A stretch of 64,000 nucleotides of DNA from Flavobacteriaceae bacterium (GTDB lineage Bacteria; Bacteroidota; Bacteroidia; Flavobacteriales; Flavobacteriaceae). The position numbers and the translations under genes were made by a program. The notes under the pieces were generated by a model. The model saw nothing but the letters and a program-made list of their open reading frames with translations, was not told the origin of the DNA and made no database searches. Each line of letters starts with the position of its first letter. Within the stretch, counting starts at the first letter, position 1. Shown piece after piece: positions 8,472 through 18,149 of the stretch. The DNA lies in contig JALQTJ010000002.1 in NCBI GenBank assembly GCA_023264015.1, forward strand, positions 1 to 64,000, given 5' to 3'.

Positions 8472-9278
8472 ATGGAGGTTACAGATCATTTTTTGTCAAA
8501 GGAGCGCTTCGAACTCGTCTATGATCAAGAGTTAAAGGCGTACAAGACAACGCCAGCCCCCGTCAATCTTACAGCCTATTACAACGCCTCAAATTATTAT
8601 TCTCACAACAACAAAGGCTTGTCGCTGATCGAAAGACTGTACGGCGTTGCCAAGCGTTTTCGGAATCGCCAGAAATGGAAGCTTGTGACGCGAGCAATCA
8701 ACGTCTCAGACCGCCCAATAAATGCCTTAGACTTTGGAAGTGGAGACGGCTCCTTCGTGGCTGCGGCTCCCGCCAGAGTGGACGCTTTTGGTGTTGACCC
8801 CCTCTCCCCTAAGAACGCAACCTTTAAGACACTAGAAGCGGCCAAAACCCAGACTCGTCGCTACGACATTATCACGGCATGGCACAGCCTAGAACACACC
8901 CATAACCCGAAGGAGATTTTGAGCGCAATGGTTGAGCTGCTCAAAGAGGGCGGACGTATTCACATCGCCGTTCCCAACTATAAGTCTTGGGATGCACAAC
9001 ACTATGGCCACTTTTGGGCAGGATACGATGTGCCAAGACATCTGTGGCATTTTTCTAAAGAAAGCCTTGAGTCACTTGCGGTTCAACTCGACCTAGAGGT
9101 TGTCAAAATAAGACCTCATTGGTTTGATGCTTTTTATGTGAGTTATCTATCAGAAACGTATAAGGGTCGCCCTAACCCTCTTTTAAAGAGCGCCTACGTG
9201 ACCGCTAAGGCGCTGTTCACCCTAAAGGCCCTTAAGCAGCCCTCTGCGCTCTATTTTCAACTGAAAAAAGCAAAATAA
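8472..9278 (+). CDS. Class I SAM-dependent methyltransferase
   Basis: A 268-residue methyltransferase of the Methyltransf_23 type. The SAM-binding glycine motif is ALDFGSGDGSF near residues 85-95. The post-I and later strands (VDAFGVDPLS, YDIITAWHSLEHTHNPKEIL, GGRIHIAVPNYKSWD) follow in the expected order. The HSLEH and NYKSWD patterns occur in small-molecule, lipid or cell-surface glycan methyltransferases. The substrate cannot be told from sequence. It lies 20 nt after mnmG, behind parS site 2, and is closed by an intrinsic terminator. Confidence 0.85.
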   Translation: MEVTDHFLSKERFELVYDQELKAYKTTPAPVNLTAYYNASNYYSHNNKGLSLIERLYGVAKRFRNRQKWKLVTRAINVSDRPINALDFGSGDGSFVAAAPARVDAFGVDPLSPKNATFKTLEAAKTQTRRYDIITAWHSLEHTHNPKEILSAMVELLKEGGRIHIAVPNYKSWDAQHYGHFWAGYDVPRHLWHFSKESLESLAVQLDLEVVKIRPHWFDAFYVSYLSETYKGRPNPLLKSAYVTAKALFTLKALKQPSALYFQLKKAK

Positions 9279-9298
9279 AGCCATTTGTCGGCTTTTTT
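9278..9298 (+). terminator. Intrinsic terminator after the methyltransferase gene
   Basis: AAGCC - 7-nt loop - GGCTT followed by four further T. The stem begins in the stop codon of the methyltransferase gene. It probably ends the ybeY-mnmG-methyltransferase transcript. Confidence 0.7.
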
Positions 9299-9401
9299 GA
9301 GAACGCCCTTTACAAGGAGACCAAAAATTTCTGAAACGCTCTTAAAACAAAGCGCAGCGCCCCGTTATTGTATAAGAAAATCTTATTGTAATCTTAAATA
9401 A

Positions 9402-9418
9402 AATAAGGTTGGCTTATT
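9402..9418 (-). terminator. Possible terminator of the holB-doxX transcript
   Basis: AATAAG and CTTATT can pair around a 5-nt loop. On the minus strand the stem is followed by TTATTTAAG, which is T-rich but not a clean tract. Another small hairpin (ATAAGA/TCTTAT) is at 9372-9386. Both lie in the 138-nt convergent gap, which holds no gene. Confidence 0.4.
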
Positions 9419-9803
9419 ATTGAAAGCGCTCAAGAATAATCCAAAAAAGAAGGGTGGGGATCAGGTAAACCACTATGGTCATGGCGCCTGCATAATCTTT
9501 TGCAATTCGCTGCCCTAAAAGAAGGCATAATAGAGAAGAGGCAGCCAAAAGACCTGCAATTTTTGCAAACCCAAAATGATGGACGCGGTAAATTTCAGTG
9601 ATGGCGATAAGTGAGATTAGAGCTGTCGCGATCTCGAGCAACATAATTAGAACGAGCATTAGAGGAACCAGGTTACGCAGTATGGTTTTTTCAAAGTGTG
9701 AAGTTAGAAAGGCTAACTCACCTTTGAAGTTAACAGCCTTGTCAAGGCCGCTTTGTCCGAATACGATACAAAAGAAAACGAGAATAATGTAAATCGATGT
9801 CAT
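9417..9803 (-). CDS. DoxX-like small membrane protein
   Basis: A 128-residue protein with four predicted membrane helices (about residues 2-18, 43-66, 75-96 and 104-124). The first-helix pattern IVFGQSGLDKAVNFKGE and the overall shape resemble the DoxX/DoxD-like family of flavobacterial inner-membrane proteins, whose exact role is mostly unknown. The start ATG overlaps the end of holB by 4 nt (ATGA), so the two genes are probably translationally coupled. Family assignment is moderate; function is not assigned. Confidence 0.65.
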   Translation of the reverse strand: MTSIYIILVFFCIVFGQSGLDKAVNFKGELAFLTSHFEKTILRNLVPLMLVLIMLLEIATALISLIAITEIYRVHHFGFAKIAGLLAASSLLCLLLGQRIAKDYAGAMTIVVYLIPTLLFWIILERFQ

Positions 9804-10927
9804 GGTGAAGTAGAGGCGCGCTTTGGTTTGTGAATGAGTTTGGTCATTTGCAGCGCCATGTCGCTGAAAAGCAACTTTGTGTTGGCATTGCGTGAGTGAT
9901 TGTATAGAGCTTCTTCTAAAAAGGCGTTAAGGTCTAAGGTGTTTTCTTCATGAACAAAGGGCGCAAAACGCTCTAGCAAGAATCCGTCTGCGAGCTCTTT
10001 TTTCGCAACTAGACGGTCAGCCCCGTATTGGAGTAGCATGGCGGAACGAATCTGCCGTTGCGCAAAGCGCAAAAAGCGGCGTTGACGTTCTTTAGATAGT
10101 GAAGCCAAACGTTCAGCCCAATCGAGCAAGACCCCGACTGCAGCGGGGTCTTTTTTAACCTTAAAGGCAGAGCGAACCCATTCGACAAAAAACCGCTCAA
10201 AAACCTCTTCACTATCGTCTTCTGCGAGCATAGAAAGGGCAACACTTAAGCTTCCTTCTGCGCGTAATGCAATTTCTTTAGCACGTTCATTTGACACTCC
10301 TCGTTTTGCGATATGACCAACAAGGACGTCAAAGGGCTCAGGGTGTACAACCAACCTCTGGCAACGAGAGCTTATGGTTTGAAGCATACGCTCTTCGCGC
10401 TGAACAAGAAGTAAGAAGAGGGTGTTTTTGGGCGGCTCTTCGATCACCTTAAGCAATTTATTTGCCGCCTCAGTATTCATTTGCTCAGCCCCCCATATAA
10501 TTACAATCCTAGAATGGTGCTGCACAGGCTTCAGAGCGGTGTGTTTTAAAATTTCACGGGCCATATCTACCTTAATGAGCGCCCCCTTGTCTTCAATGCT
10601 GGCAGCGGCATACCATTGGTCTAGTGATAGATGAGGGTTGTCGAGCACAGCTGTACGAAACAACTCCATAAAATCAGAACAGAGCGGATCCTTTTTAACC
10701 AAAGGAGAATTGTTGATCGGAAAAACAAAATGCACGTCAGGATGAAGTAAGCGCTCAAACGAAGGAGCGCGATCAAGAAGCTCGTTTACATACCAAAGGG
10801 CTAACGGAAGCGCCGACTGATTGTTTTGAGCTACTAATAGCTGCGCATGTGGAACCCGACGGCTTTTAATGACAGACTTGAGGTATGCTTTGCCATTCTC
10901 ATATCCGTCAATCGTCGAAAAATCCAT
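9800..10927 (-). CDS. holB: DNA polymerase III subunit delta'
   Basis: A 375-residue AAA+ clamp-loader subunit that helps load the sliding clamp. The N-terminus FSTIDGYENGKAYLKSVIKSRRVPHAQLL is typical of delta'. NTEAANKLLKVIEEPPKNTLFLLL is the conserved Walker B/sensor 1 region, and SSRCQR near residue 185 is the SRC arginine-finger motif. The Walker A loop is degenerate (VAQNNQSALPLA), as expected for delta', which does not bind ATP productively. It is divergent from pgk. A perfect -7 box TATCTTTG ends exactly 4 nt before the ATG, pointing to a leaderless mRNA. Confidence 0.93.
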   Translation of the reverse strand: MDFSTIDGYENGKAYLKSVIKSRRVPHAQLLVAQNNQSALPLALWYVNELLDRAPSFERLLHPDVHFVFPINNSPLVKKDPLCSDFMELFRTAVLDNPHLSLDQWYAAASIEDKGALIKVDMAREILKHTALKPVQHHSRIVIIWGAEQMNTEAANKLLKVIEEPPKNTLFLLLVQREERMLQTISSRCQRLVVHPEPFDVLVGHIAKRGVSNERAKEIALRAEGSLSVALSMLAEDDSEEVFERFFVEWVRSAFKVKKDPAAVGVLLDWAERLASLSKERQRRFLRFAQRQIRSAMLLQYGADRLVAKKELADGFLLERFAPFVHEENTLDLNAFLEEALYNHSRNANTKLLFSDMALQMTKLIHKPKRASTSP

Positions 10928-10931
10928 GTCT

Positions 10932-10939
10932 CAAAGATA
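10932..10939 (-). promoter_or_regulatory. -7 element of holB
   Basis: Complement reads TATCTTTG, then agac, then the holB ATG. It is a perfect TAnnTTTG match at the leaderless spacing. Confidence 0.7.
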
Positions 10940-10948
10940 GTATTTCGT

Positions 10949-10956
10949 TACTTTTG
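10949..10956 (+). promoter_or_regulatory. -7 element of pgk
   Basis: TACTTTTG, a perfect match, lies 22 nt before the pgk ATG. It is 9 nt from the back-to-back holB box, so the upstream contacts of each polymerase would fall over the other promoter. Confidence 0.7.
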
Positions 10957-10978
10957 AAAGAATCAAAAAACACCAAGC

Positions 10979-12169
10979 ATGAAGACGGTATCTTCTTTCA
11001 ATTTTAATCAAAAACGTGCGCTTATTCGAGTGGACTTTAATGTTCCTCTCGACACTGAAAAGCAGATTACTGACACAAGCCGAATCGAGGCGGCCAAGCC
11101 AACTATAGTTCACATTTTAGAGCAAGGCGGAAGCGTTGTTTTAATGAGCCATTTGGGGCGACCTGGAGGGAAACCATCAAGTGATTTTTCACTGCGCCAT
11201 ATTGTTGATCGTGTCTCAGAAATCATTGGAGTAAGCGTTCAATTCAGCGAAACCACTATAGGCGAAGAGGCTCAGAAAGCCGCTGCAGCTTTAGCCCCAG
11301 GGCAAGTGTTGCTCCTTGAAAACCTCAGATTTTTTAATGAAGAGACTGATGGAGACGAAGCCTTCGCAGAAGCGCTGTCTAAGCTTGGAGACATTTATGT
11401 TAATGACGCTTTCGGAACGGCACATCGTGCCCACGCCTCTACCGCCATTATTGCCAAGTATTTTGGTGAAAATAAATGTTTTGGGTTGTTGATGGAAAAA
11501 GAAATCAGAGCCATTGAGCAGGTTTTAAAAACAGGCGAAAAACCAATAACCGCTATCATGGGAGGCTCTAAGGTGTCGTCTAAAATCACAATAATAGAGA
11601 ACGTTCTTCCGGCTATTGACCATCTCATTGTGGGAGGAGGAATGACCTATACCTTTGTCAAGGCATTGGGCGGATCTGTGGGCGATTCAATCTGCGAAAA
11701 TGACAAATTAGACCTCGCGCTAAGCATCTTAGAGAAGGCTAAAGAACACAACGTTACGGTGCACATACCAGTAGACGTAATTGCTGCGGACGACTTTTCT
11801 GAAAACGCCAACACCAAAATTGTCGATTCAAACGCCATTGAAGCCGGATGGCAAGGCTTAGACGCGGGTCCGAAAACGCTTGAACAATTTGAGAAGGTCA
11901 TTTTGGCGTCTAAAACATTGTTGTGGAACGGCCCTGTAGGGGTTTTTGAAATGGACGCTTTTTCAGGCGGAACTAAGGCTATTGGACGATTTGTTCAGGC
12001 AGCAACTGAAAATGGTGCTTTCTCTTTGGTAGGAGGAGGAGACTCGGTTGCCGCAGTAAAGCAATTCGGATTTAGCGACAAGGTAAGCTATGTCTCAACT
12101 GGAGGCGGCGCGATGCTAGAGAGCTTAGAAGGAAGAACGCTTCCGGGTGTTGCCGCGATTTTAGAATAA
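10979..12169 (+). CDS. pgk: Phosphoglycerate kinase
   Basis: A 396-residue two-domain glycolytic/gluconeogenic kinase interconverting 1,3-bisphosphoglycerate and 3-phosphoglycerate. It shows the family signature [13 protein letters not shown] (residues 14-26), the substrate loop [26 protein letters not shown], the hinge and nucleotide domain with [11 protein letters not shown], and the C-terminal [14 protein letters not shown] and STGGGAMLE motifs. Length is normal. The lytic transglycosylase gene starts 5 nt after it, so the two plus the DUF4837 gene likely form one transcript. Confidence 0.97.
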   Translation: MKTVSSFNFNQKRALIRVDFNVPLDTEKQITDTSRIEAAKPTIVHILEQGGSVVLMSHLGRPGGKPSSDFSLRHIVDRVSEIIGVSVQFSETTIGEEAQKAAAALAPGQVLLLENLRFFNEETDGDEAFAEALSKLGDIYVNDAFGTAHRAHASTAIIAKYFGENKCFGLLMEKEIRAIEQVLKTGEKPITAIMGGSKVSSKITIIENVLPAIDHLIVGGGMTYTFVKALGGSVGDSICENDKLDLALSILEKAKEHNVTVHIPVDVIAADDFSENANTKIVDSNAIEAGWQGLDAGPKTLEQFEKVILASKTLLWNGPVGVFEMDAFSGGTKAIGRFVQAATENGAFSLVGGGDSVAAVKQFGFSDKVSYVSTGGGAMLESLEGRTLPGVAAILE

Positions 12170-12174
12170 GCATC

Positions 12175-13500
12175 ATGGTTAAAAAGGGGACAGCATTACT
12201 TTTAGGGATTATCGGCCTCGCCTTTCAGGCAGAAGCTCAAGGCGGGCCCAAAGGCGCTGTCCGCGCTGATGAACTAAAGGGTTTTGCTAAAGCCGCACTA
12301 TATGCGGACGAAAAAAACCTTTCTTATGAACTCCCCGATCTTTACCAGGCTTATCGATACGATTCATTGTGGTTAGAAGAGCTCGTTAAAGCACGCAGTC
12401 TTTTCGTGAATATGCCGACGTCTAAGAGCGATCCAACAAAGAGCAGTTTGAGCACAGACGATCTTAAATCGCGACTTGCTCTGCTCAACGAGAAGACACC
12501 TTTTGACTTGGTATACAGCCCTATTCTTGAGCGTGAAATCGCACGCTACCTGAGAGGAGAAGCGACACTCATCAGAAAGATGATGGACTTAAGCGTCTTC
12601 TATTTTCCGCTTTTTGAAGAAGAGCTTGACAAAGAGAATATGCCGCTTGAAATGAAGTATTTGGCGATTGTTGAGTCAGCCTTAGACCCCAAGGCTCAAT
12701 CGTATGTTGGCGCAAAAGGGCTTTGGCAATTCATGTATCCGACCGCCAAGATGTTTGACCTTGAGATCAACAACTATGTCGATGAAAGGATGAGCCCTTC
12801 AAAGTCTACCCAAGCAGCTGTCGCATACCTCAAGCAGTTATACGGCATCTTCGAAAACTGGGACTTGGCTTTGGCGGCGTACAATTCTGGACCCGGAAAT
12901 GTGTCTAAGGCCATACGTCGATCAGGGGGTTATACCAACTACTGGAACATCCGCCCGTATTTACCAAAAGAAACGGCAGACTATGTTCCTAGATTTTATG
13001 CAGTGATGTATCTCTTCGAAAACGCCAGAGTCCACCAGTTGGCCCCGTCGCACAAGGGGAGGACGTATTTTGAAACAGATACGATACACCTCAAACACAG
13101 TGTAGACTTTGAGCAACTCTCAAAGCAACTGCCCATAACAGTCGATCAGTTATCAGCTCTTAACCCTGAATACAAGCTCAACCTCATTCCGTATTCGAGC
13201 GACAGCAAAAGACCGTTAAGGCTTCCTAAAGCCTTAGTGGGCGCGTTTCTTGCGCAAGAACAAGAGGTGTATGCGGCCGCGAAAGAGGCTGAGAATGCCA
13301 GAGAAAAACCGCTTCCTGAGCTTATCAACGCGCCCGAGCGCCTGCGCTACCGCGTAAGGCCCGGCGACGCATTAAGCATCATTGCTGAGCGCTATGGGGT
13401 GCGCGTATCTCAGATCAAAACTTGGAACAACCTGAAGGGCAACACCATTCGCGTGGGCCAACGTTTAACCGTATATCCGAGAAGACAGCCTAAATCTTAG
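12175..13500 (+). CDS. LysM-containing membrane-bound lytic transglycosylase (MltD-like)
   Basis: A 441-residue exported peptidoglycan-cleaving enzyme. A signal peptide (about residues 1-21, ending FQAEAQ) is followed by the SLT domain with the catalytic Glu in KYLAIVESALDP (about residue 166), GAKGLWQFMYPTA, and the AYNSGPGNV and YVPRFYAVMYLF motifs. A single LysM domain occupies about residues 390-436 (YRVRPGDALSIIAERYGV). E. coli MltD has two LysM repeats, so this is a shorter form. It acts in the periplasm on the glycan strands. Confidence 0.92.
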   Translation: MVKKGTALLLGIIGLAFQAEAQGGPKGAVRADELKGFAKAALYADEKNLSYELPDLYQAYRYDSLWLEELVKARSLFVNMPTSKSDPTKSSLSTDDLKSRLALLNEKTPFDLVYSPILEREIARYLRGEATLIRKMMDLSVFYFPLFEEELDKENMPLEMKYLAIVESALDPKAQSYVGAKGLWQFMYPTAKMFDLEINNYVDERMSPSKSTQAAVAYLKQLYGIFENWDLALAAYNSGPGNVSKAIRRSGGYTNYWNIRPYLPKETADYVPRFYAVMYLFENARVHQLAPSHKGRTYFETDTIHLKHSVDFEQLSKQLPITVDQLSALNPEYKLNLIPYSSDSKRPLRLPKALVGAFLAQEQEVYAAAKEAENAREKPLPELINAPERLRYRVRPGDALSIIAERYGVRVSQIKTWNNLKGNTIRVGQRLTVYPRRQPKS

Positions 13501-13502
13501 CC

Positions 13503-14507
13503 ATGATGAAGAAACACACGCTACCATTTTTCGCTATCATCTTAATGGGGTTAAGCATTGCGGCTTGCGAACAAAAAGAGATTAAAAACTATCTTCCTGA
13601 ATCGAATGGCCCTTTGAACGAGGTCATTGTAGTAGCTGACACCGACATTTTGGACGGGACGGCCGGAGACGCATTGAAATCGTACTTGTCACAACGGCAG
13701 TTAGGGCTCGGTGTTGATGAAGCGAAATATACTATTCGACATTTGACCCCTGATCTCTTTAAGGGGGCGATCATGCGTTCGAGATCTGTGGTGTACATGC
13801 AGCTCGACACCCTCTCTCGCGCTCACGTGAAAAGAGACATGTATGCGACGCCGCAACACTTAGTGGTGATCAAGGGAAGAAATGAATTAGAGCTCGCGCA
13901 AAACGTAGATCAAATTATGCTTCAGGCGGTCGATAGTTTTCGTCAAAGCGACCTGCGCGTTGCTCAAAGCCGCTTCAAGCGTTCGTTATATACTGAGCCC
14001 AGGCTTAATACCACCTTCGGAATCGACCTGACCATACCCTCGATTTATCGACCCGCAAAATTCACAGAAGACTTCGCGTGGATAGACCGCCCTATTGAAA
14101 ATGGCACCATGAACCTTTTGGTTTATGCCGTAAATGCGGGGCAATTTTCAGACGAAAACACCTTCTTAGAAGATTTAATCCGTATGCGAGATTCGGTCGG
14201 TAGAGCCCAAATTCCTGGTCCAGACGTTGAAGGCACTCAAACCTATATGCAAACCGAACCCATCTTTAGACCCTACGTTTTTGGTGCCGAGGTAAACGGC
14301 TTTAAGGCCGCAGAAATGAGGGGAATGTGGGACATTAATGGCTACCCCATGGCCGGGCCCTTTATCACCTATGTGATTAACGACACCATTAACAACCGAA
14401 ACCTTGTACTTGAAGGGTTTGTGTTTGCGCCAAACAAAGAAAAAAGAGATTACCTCTTTGAGTTAGAGGCAATTATCAAAACACTTAAAATTGAAAAAAT
14501 AGACTAG
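13503..14507 (+). CDS. DUF4837 family lipoprotein
   Basis: A 334-residue predicted lipoprotein with signal MKKHTLPFFAIILMGLSIAAC and lipobox Cys about residue 22. I recognise it as a DUF4837-type Bacteroidota protein from the LNEVIVVAD opening, the long AQNVDQIMLQAVDSFRQSD helix and the GMWDINGYPMAGPFITYV segment. Function is unknown. It starts 2 nt after the transglycosylase gene and may work in the envelope with it. The start could be either of two adjacent ATG codons. Confidence 0.8.
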   Translation: MMKKHTLPFFAIILMGLSIAACEQKEIKNYLPESNGPLNEVIVVADTDILDGTAGDALKSYLSQRQLGLGVDEAKYTIRHLTPDLFKGAIMRSRSVVYMQLDTLSRAHVKRDMYATPQHLVVIKGRNELELAQNVDQIMLQAVDSFRQSDLRVAQSRFKRSLYTEPRLNTTFGIDLTIPSIYRPAKFTEDFAWIDRPIENGTMNLLVYAVNAGQFSDENTFLEDLIRMRDSVGRAQIPGPDVEGTQTYMQTEPIFRPYVFGAEVNGFKAAEMRGMWDINGYPMAGPFITYVINDTINNRNLVLEGFVFAPNKEKRDYLFELEAIIKTLKIEKID

Positions 14508-14525
14508 AAGCGTTGAAGCCTAGCT

Positions 14526-14717
14526 TTATTTAGACTCTAGATTCTTGTCTTCTTTGCTTTTGTCTTCGGCAGAAGCGTCTTTGAATTCTTTAATTCCACT
14601 TCCTAGACCTCTCATGAGTTCTGGAATTTTCTTTCCTCCGAAAAGAAGAAGAACGATTACCACAACGAGGACTATTTGCCAAGGACCTACAAGGCCTAAT
14701 GAAATTGCGAATGACAT
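14526..14717 (-). CDS. tatA: Twin-arginine translocase subunit TatA/TatE
   Basis: A 63-residue protein with the TatA plan: short periplasmic N-terminus, one membrane helix (about residues 12-27), the FGGKKIPELMRGLGSGIKEFKDA hinge and amphipathic helix, and a charged Lys/Asp/Glu-rich tail. It forms the pore-like part of the Tat pathway, which exports folded proteins. TatB-like and TatC proteins are not in the window. It is convergent with the DUF4837 gene and divergent from the M23 peptidase gene. Confidence 0.93.
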   Translation of the reverse strand: MSFAISLGLVGPWQIVLVVVIVLLLFGGKKIPELMRGLGSGIKEFKDASAEDKSKEDKNLESK

Positions 14718-14778
14718 ACTAACGGTGTTTATAGAAATGTAAATGTAGTAAAATTAAAGTGTTTCGGGGGCCATCGCG

Positions 14779-14786
14779 TATATTTG
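14779..14786 (+). promoter_or_regulatory. -7 element of the M23 peptidase gene
   Basis: TATATTTG (perfect TAnnTTTG) ends 5 nt before the ATG at 14792. This supports choosing that ATG over the GTG at 14759, which lies upstream of the promoter box. Confidence 0.65.
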
Positions 14787-14791
14787 TCTTC

Positions 14792-15664
14792 ATGGCAAAA
14801 GACGCTTCAGATCAGCCCAAAGAACGGTCAAAGCTGTTCGACAAGTTCAAGCTTGTGGTCGTAAATGACAGCACCTTTGAAGAAGTGTATTCACAAAGCC
14901 TTAGCCGGTTAAATGCCTATTCTATAATTGTCTTTTTTGTCGCTCTCATCGCGCTGTTCACTTTTGTACTGACCGCAACTACTCCGCTGAGGTATTTGAT
15001 TCCGGGTATTGAGTCTTCTGAGGTTCAGCGAGAGGTGTTAAGACTCGCACAACGAACAGACTCTATTTATCAAGTAATGGAGCGCGACAAGCGCTATATC
15101 AGTCAACTCGGCAGCGTGGTTCGCGGCGAAGTAAGCTATGATGACCTGCCCAAAGACAGTCTCATCCTTGATCAAACACTGGTGTTGTCAGACGCGGCCC
15201 TCGAGGCACAAAAAAACGTGGCGATGTTAGCCTTAGAGCGAGAGGTCAGAAGAGAAGACCAATACAACCCGTTGATTTCTGAAGACAGCTTTGAAAACCT
15301 CATGTTTTTCGTCCCCGTTGAAGGGGTTGTCTCCCAGAATTACGATCCGCGTTCAGGGCATTTGGCCACAGATATTGCCGCCAGAACAGGAGCGGCAGTA
15401 AAAGCGGTCGCCGACGCTACTGTAATTCATGCAGAATGGTCAAGTGACACCGGATACAACCTTATTTTGATTCACCCAAACAACATGTTGTCGGTGTACA
15501 AGCACAACGGCGAACTATTTAAAAAGCAAGGAGACGCTGTACGAGCAGGTGAAGTGGTGGCCTTAGTGGGTGACACCGGAGAACTTTCGACTGGAGCACA
15601 CCTACACTTTGAACTTTGGAGAAACGGAAAGCCGGTTGACCCTCAAAACTATATCGACTTCTGA
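14792..15664 (+). CDS. M23 family metallopeptidase (LytM domain)
   Basis: A 290-residue peptidoglycan endopeptidase-type protein: cytoplasmic basic N-terminus, one membrane helix (about residues 44-64), a short coiled linker, and a C-terminal LytM domain in the periplasm. The metal and catalytic residues are kept: GHLATDIAA (His and Asp ligands) and HLHFELW (HxH). I chose the ATG at 14792 because a perfect -7 box ends 5 nt before it. The GH3 gene follows with a 1-nt overlap (TGATG), so they are coupled. Confidence 0.9.
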   Translation: MAKDASDQPKERSKLFDKFKLVVVNDSTFEEVYSQSLSRLNAYSIIVFFVALIALFTFVLTATTPLRYLIPGIESSEVQREVLRLAQRTDSIYQVMERDKRYISQLGSVVRGEVSYDDLPKDSLILDQTLVLSDAALEAQKNVAMLALEREVRREDQYNPLISEDSFENLMFFVPVEGVVSQNYDPRSGHLATDIAARTGAAVKAVADATVIHAEWSSDTGYNLILIHPNNMLSVYKHNGELFKKQGDAVRAGEVVALVGDTGELSTGAHLHFELWRNGKPVDPQNYIDF

Positions 15665-17172
15665 TGGGCCTAAAATCACTTTTGGCAAAGCCATATGCGA
15701 GATGGCAGGTGAGAAAAGAGCGACAATGGGCATTGCAACCTGAAGCCACTCAAGAAAAAGTATTTGCTCAGCTAGTACATGCTGCGGGGGCCACTGCTTT
15801 CGGAAAAGATCACGGATTTGATCAGATCAAAACTCATTCAGATTTTGTTGAGCGCGTTCCGGTTAGAGATTACGAAGACCTTAAGCCGTATGTTGAACGC
15901 ATCATAAGCGGAGAGAAAAGCGTGCTGTGGCCAGGACAACCAGAGTATCTTGCCAAAACCTCAGGAACGACCTCAGGCGCTAAATATATCCCTATTACAA
16001 AGGCCTCAATGAAAGAGCAGGTCAAGTCTTCGAAGCTTGCGCTCCTGAACTATATCGTTGAAAGCGGTAACGCCAGCTATGTAAACGGAAAAATGATTTT
16101 CCTACAAGGCAGCCCCGTGTTGGGTAAAAAGGGAGCCATTAAATCCGGAAGACTCTCGGGTATTTCAGCCCACTATTTGCCGAATTATTTGCTAAAAAAC
16201 AGACTCCCAAGTTGGGAGACCAATTGTATTGAAGACTGGGAAACCAAGGTTGAGGCTGTGGTAGACGAAACAATCACCCAAGACATGACGCTTATTGCAG
16301 GCATTCCTTCATGGGTGCAAATGTACTTTGAGCGCCTCATTGCCCGAACCGGAAAGTCTGTGGGAAGCCTGTTTCCTAACTTTTCGCTATTTGTTTACGG
16401 AGGGGTAAATTTTGAACCCTATCGCCAAAAATTTGAATCCCTCATCGGAAGAAAGGTTGACAGTGTCGAGCTTTTTCCTGCTAGCGAAGGGTTCTTTGCC
16501 TACCAAGACCGACTTCATAAGAAAGGACTCCTGCTACAATTGAATTCTTCTATTTTCTACGAGTTTATTCGGGCAGATGAATTTTACAGTGAAAACCCAA
16601 AACGTCTTACTATTGCTGAGGTTGAGTTAGAGGTAGATTATGCCTTGATCATAAGTTCTAACGCAGGGCTCTGGGCCTATAATATAGGAGACACTGTAAG
16701 GTTTGTTTCATTGAAGCCCCATCGTGTGGTGGTTTCAGGACGCCTAAAGCACTTTATTTCTGCTTTTGGAGAGCACGTGATTGCCAAGGAGGTTGAAGAA
16801 GCACTAGCTACGGCCGTTAAGGAAATGGACGAAAAAATTGAAGTGATTGAGTTTTCGGTGGCGCCTCAGGTAGACCCCAAAGACCCCCACGAGCTTCCGT
16901 ATCACGAGTGGTTTATTGAGTTTGATACGCCTCCATCTGATGAAGAGGTTTTTATGCAAAAAATTGACGCTTCTATGCAAGCCCAGAATGTTTACTACAA
17001 AGACCTTATTGAAGGCAAGGTGTTGAAGCCGGCGGTTTTAACTAAGATCCAGCGCGGTGGCTTTGAGGCATTCATGAAGTCTCAGGGAAAGCTGGGCGGG
17101 CAAAACAAGATAAAACGATTGTCTAACGACCGCTCTGTCGCAGACGGACTCACCTCTTTTGTCCTCCTATGA
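15664..17172 (+). CDS. GH3 family acyl-acid-amido synthetase-like protein
   Basis: A 502-residue protein of the GH3 auxin-responsive promoter family. In plants GH3 enzymes adenylate carboxylic acids and join them to amino acids; bacterial members are mostly uncharacterised. It shows the adenylate-forming phosphate loop [15 protein letters not shown] (about residues 97-111), the [16 protein letters not shown] block, and the [31 protein letters not shown] hinge. It overlaps the M23 gene by 1 nt and the epimerase gene by 4 nt. The substrate cannot be inferred. Confidence 0.88.
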   Translation: MGLKSLLAKPYARWQVRKERQWALQPEATQEKVFAQLVHAAGATAFGKDHGFDQIKTHSDFVERVPVRDYEDLKPYVERIISGEKSVLWPGQPEYLAKTSGTTSGAKYIPITKASMKEQVKSSKLALLNYIVESGNASYVNGKMIFLQGSPVLGKKGAIKSGRLSGISAHYLPNYLLKNRLPSWETNCIEDWETKVEAVVDETITQDMTLIAGIPSWVQMYFERLIARTGKSVGSLFPNFSLFVYGGVNFEPYRQKFESLIGRKVDSVELFPASEGFFAYQDRLHKKGLLLQLNSSIFYEFIRADEFYSENPKRLTIAEVELEVDYALIISSNAGLWAYNIGDTVRFVSLKPHRVVVSGRLKHFISAFGEHVIAKEVEEALATAVKEMDEKIEVIEFSVAPQVDPKDPHELPYHEWFIEFDTPPSDEEVFMQKIDASMQAQNVYYKDLIEGKVLKPAVLTKIQRGGFEAFMKSQGKLGGQNKIKRLSNDRSVADGLTSFVLL

Positions 17173-18143
17173 AGACGATCGTAATTACAGGAGCAGCAGG
17201 GTTTTTAGGTTCACACTTAGTCGACCGAATGTTGGCGGAAGGATACAGGGTGATTGGCATAGACAACCTTATCACGGGCGACCTTAAGAACCTTGAACAC
17301 CTTAAAGGAGAAGAGCGTTTTGAGTTTATGGAACACGACGTGACCACCTTCACCTCTGTGGCCGGAAGCGTCTCTTGCATCCTTCACTTTGCATCACCCG
17401 CTAGCCCAATTGATTACTTGAAAATTCCGATTCAAACGCTTAAAGTGGGCTCGCTCGGAACCCATAACTTGTTAGGTCTTGCAAAGGCTAAAAACGCAAA
17501 ATTTATGATTGCCTCGACCTCTGAGGTATACGGAGATCCGCTTGAACATCCGCAGTCAGAGAGCTATTACGGAAACGTAAATTCTATAGGTCCTCGCGGT
17601 GTTTACGACGAGGCAAAGCGCTTTCAAGAATCGATGACGATGGCCTACCACAGGGTTCATAAACTTGACACTAGGATCGCCAGAATTTTTAATACTTACG
17701 GACCGCGAATGCGCCTCAACGACGGAAGGGTGATACCCGCTTTTATTGGTCAAATCTTAAGAGAAGAGCCGTTGACCGTATTTGGCTCAGGAGCTCAAAC
17801 ACGCTCGTTCTGTTTTGTTGACGATTTAGTAGAGGGCATTTTTAGGTTATTGGCTTTTGATTACCACCTTCCGGTTAACCTCGGAAATCCTGACGAAACC
17901 ACCATTCTCGAATTTGCACAAGAACTCATTGGCCTCACCGAAAGTAAGAGCGAAATCATATTTAAGCCGCTCCCAGAAGACGATCCAATGCAGCGTCAGC
18001 CCGACATTAAGCTGGCAAAGGAGCTGCTGGGCTGGGAGCCACAAACCACCAGAAGAGAAGGTTTGGCGAAAACGATAGCCTACTTTAAAGGGCTAAGTCC
18101 TGAAGAGCTCAGACACAAAGAACACAGAACATTTAACCAATAG
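17169..18143 (+). CDS. NAD-dependent epimerase/decarboxylase (UDP-glucuronate decarboxylase-like)
   Basis: A 324-residue extended short-chain dehydrogenase. It has the NAD-binding [10 protein letters not shown] (residues 8-17), STSEVYGDP, and the YxxxK catalytic pair in GVYDEAKR (about residue 146). [27 protein letters not shown] and [22 protein letters not shown] are the signature segments of UDP-xylose synthase type enzymes. It probably makes UDP-xylose for a surface glycan. The ATG overlaps the stop of the GH3 gene (ATGA). Substrate assignment is by similarity only. Confidence 0.87.
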   Translation: MKTIVITGAAGFLGSHLVDRMLAEGYRVIGIDNLITGDLKNLEHLKGEERFEFMEHDVTTFTSVAGSVSCILHFASPASPIDYLKIPIQTLKVGSLGTHNLLGLAKAKNAKFMIASTSEVYGDPLEHPQSESYYGNVNSIGPRGVYDEAKRFQESMTMAYHRVHKLDTRIARIFNTYGPRMRLNDGRVIPAFIGQILREEPLTVFGSGAQTRSFCFVDDLVEGIFRLLAFDYHLPVNLGNPDETTILEFAQELIGLTESKSEIIFKPLPEDDPMQRQPDIKLAKELLGWEPQTTRREGLAKTIAYFKGLSPEELRHKEHRTFNQ

Positions 18144-18149
18144 ACTCAC

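Noticed and set aside
6132-9278. Replication origin next to mnmG
   Set aside because: No DnaA-box cluster, AT-rich unwinding region, dnaA, parA or parB is seen; only the parS sites support origin proximity.
16000-16400. Mobile element or island in the GH3/UXS region
   Set aside because: No transposase, direct repeats or integrase is present and codon use resembles the neighbours.
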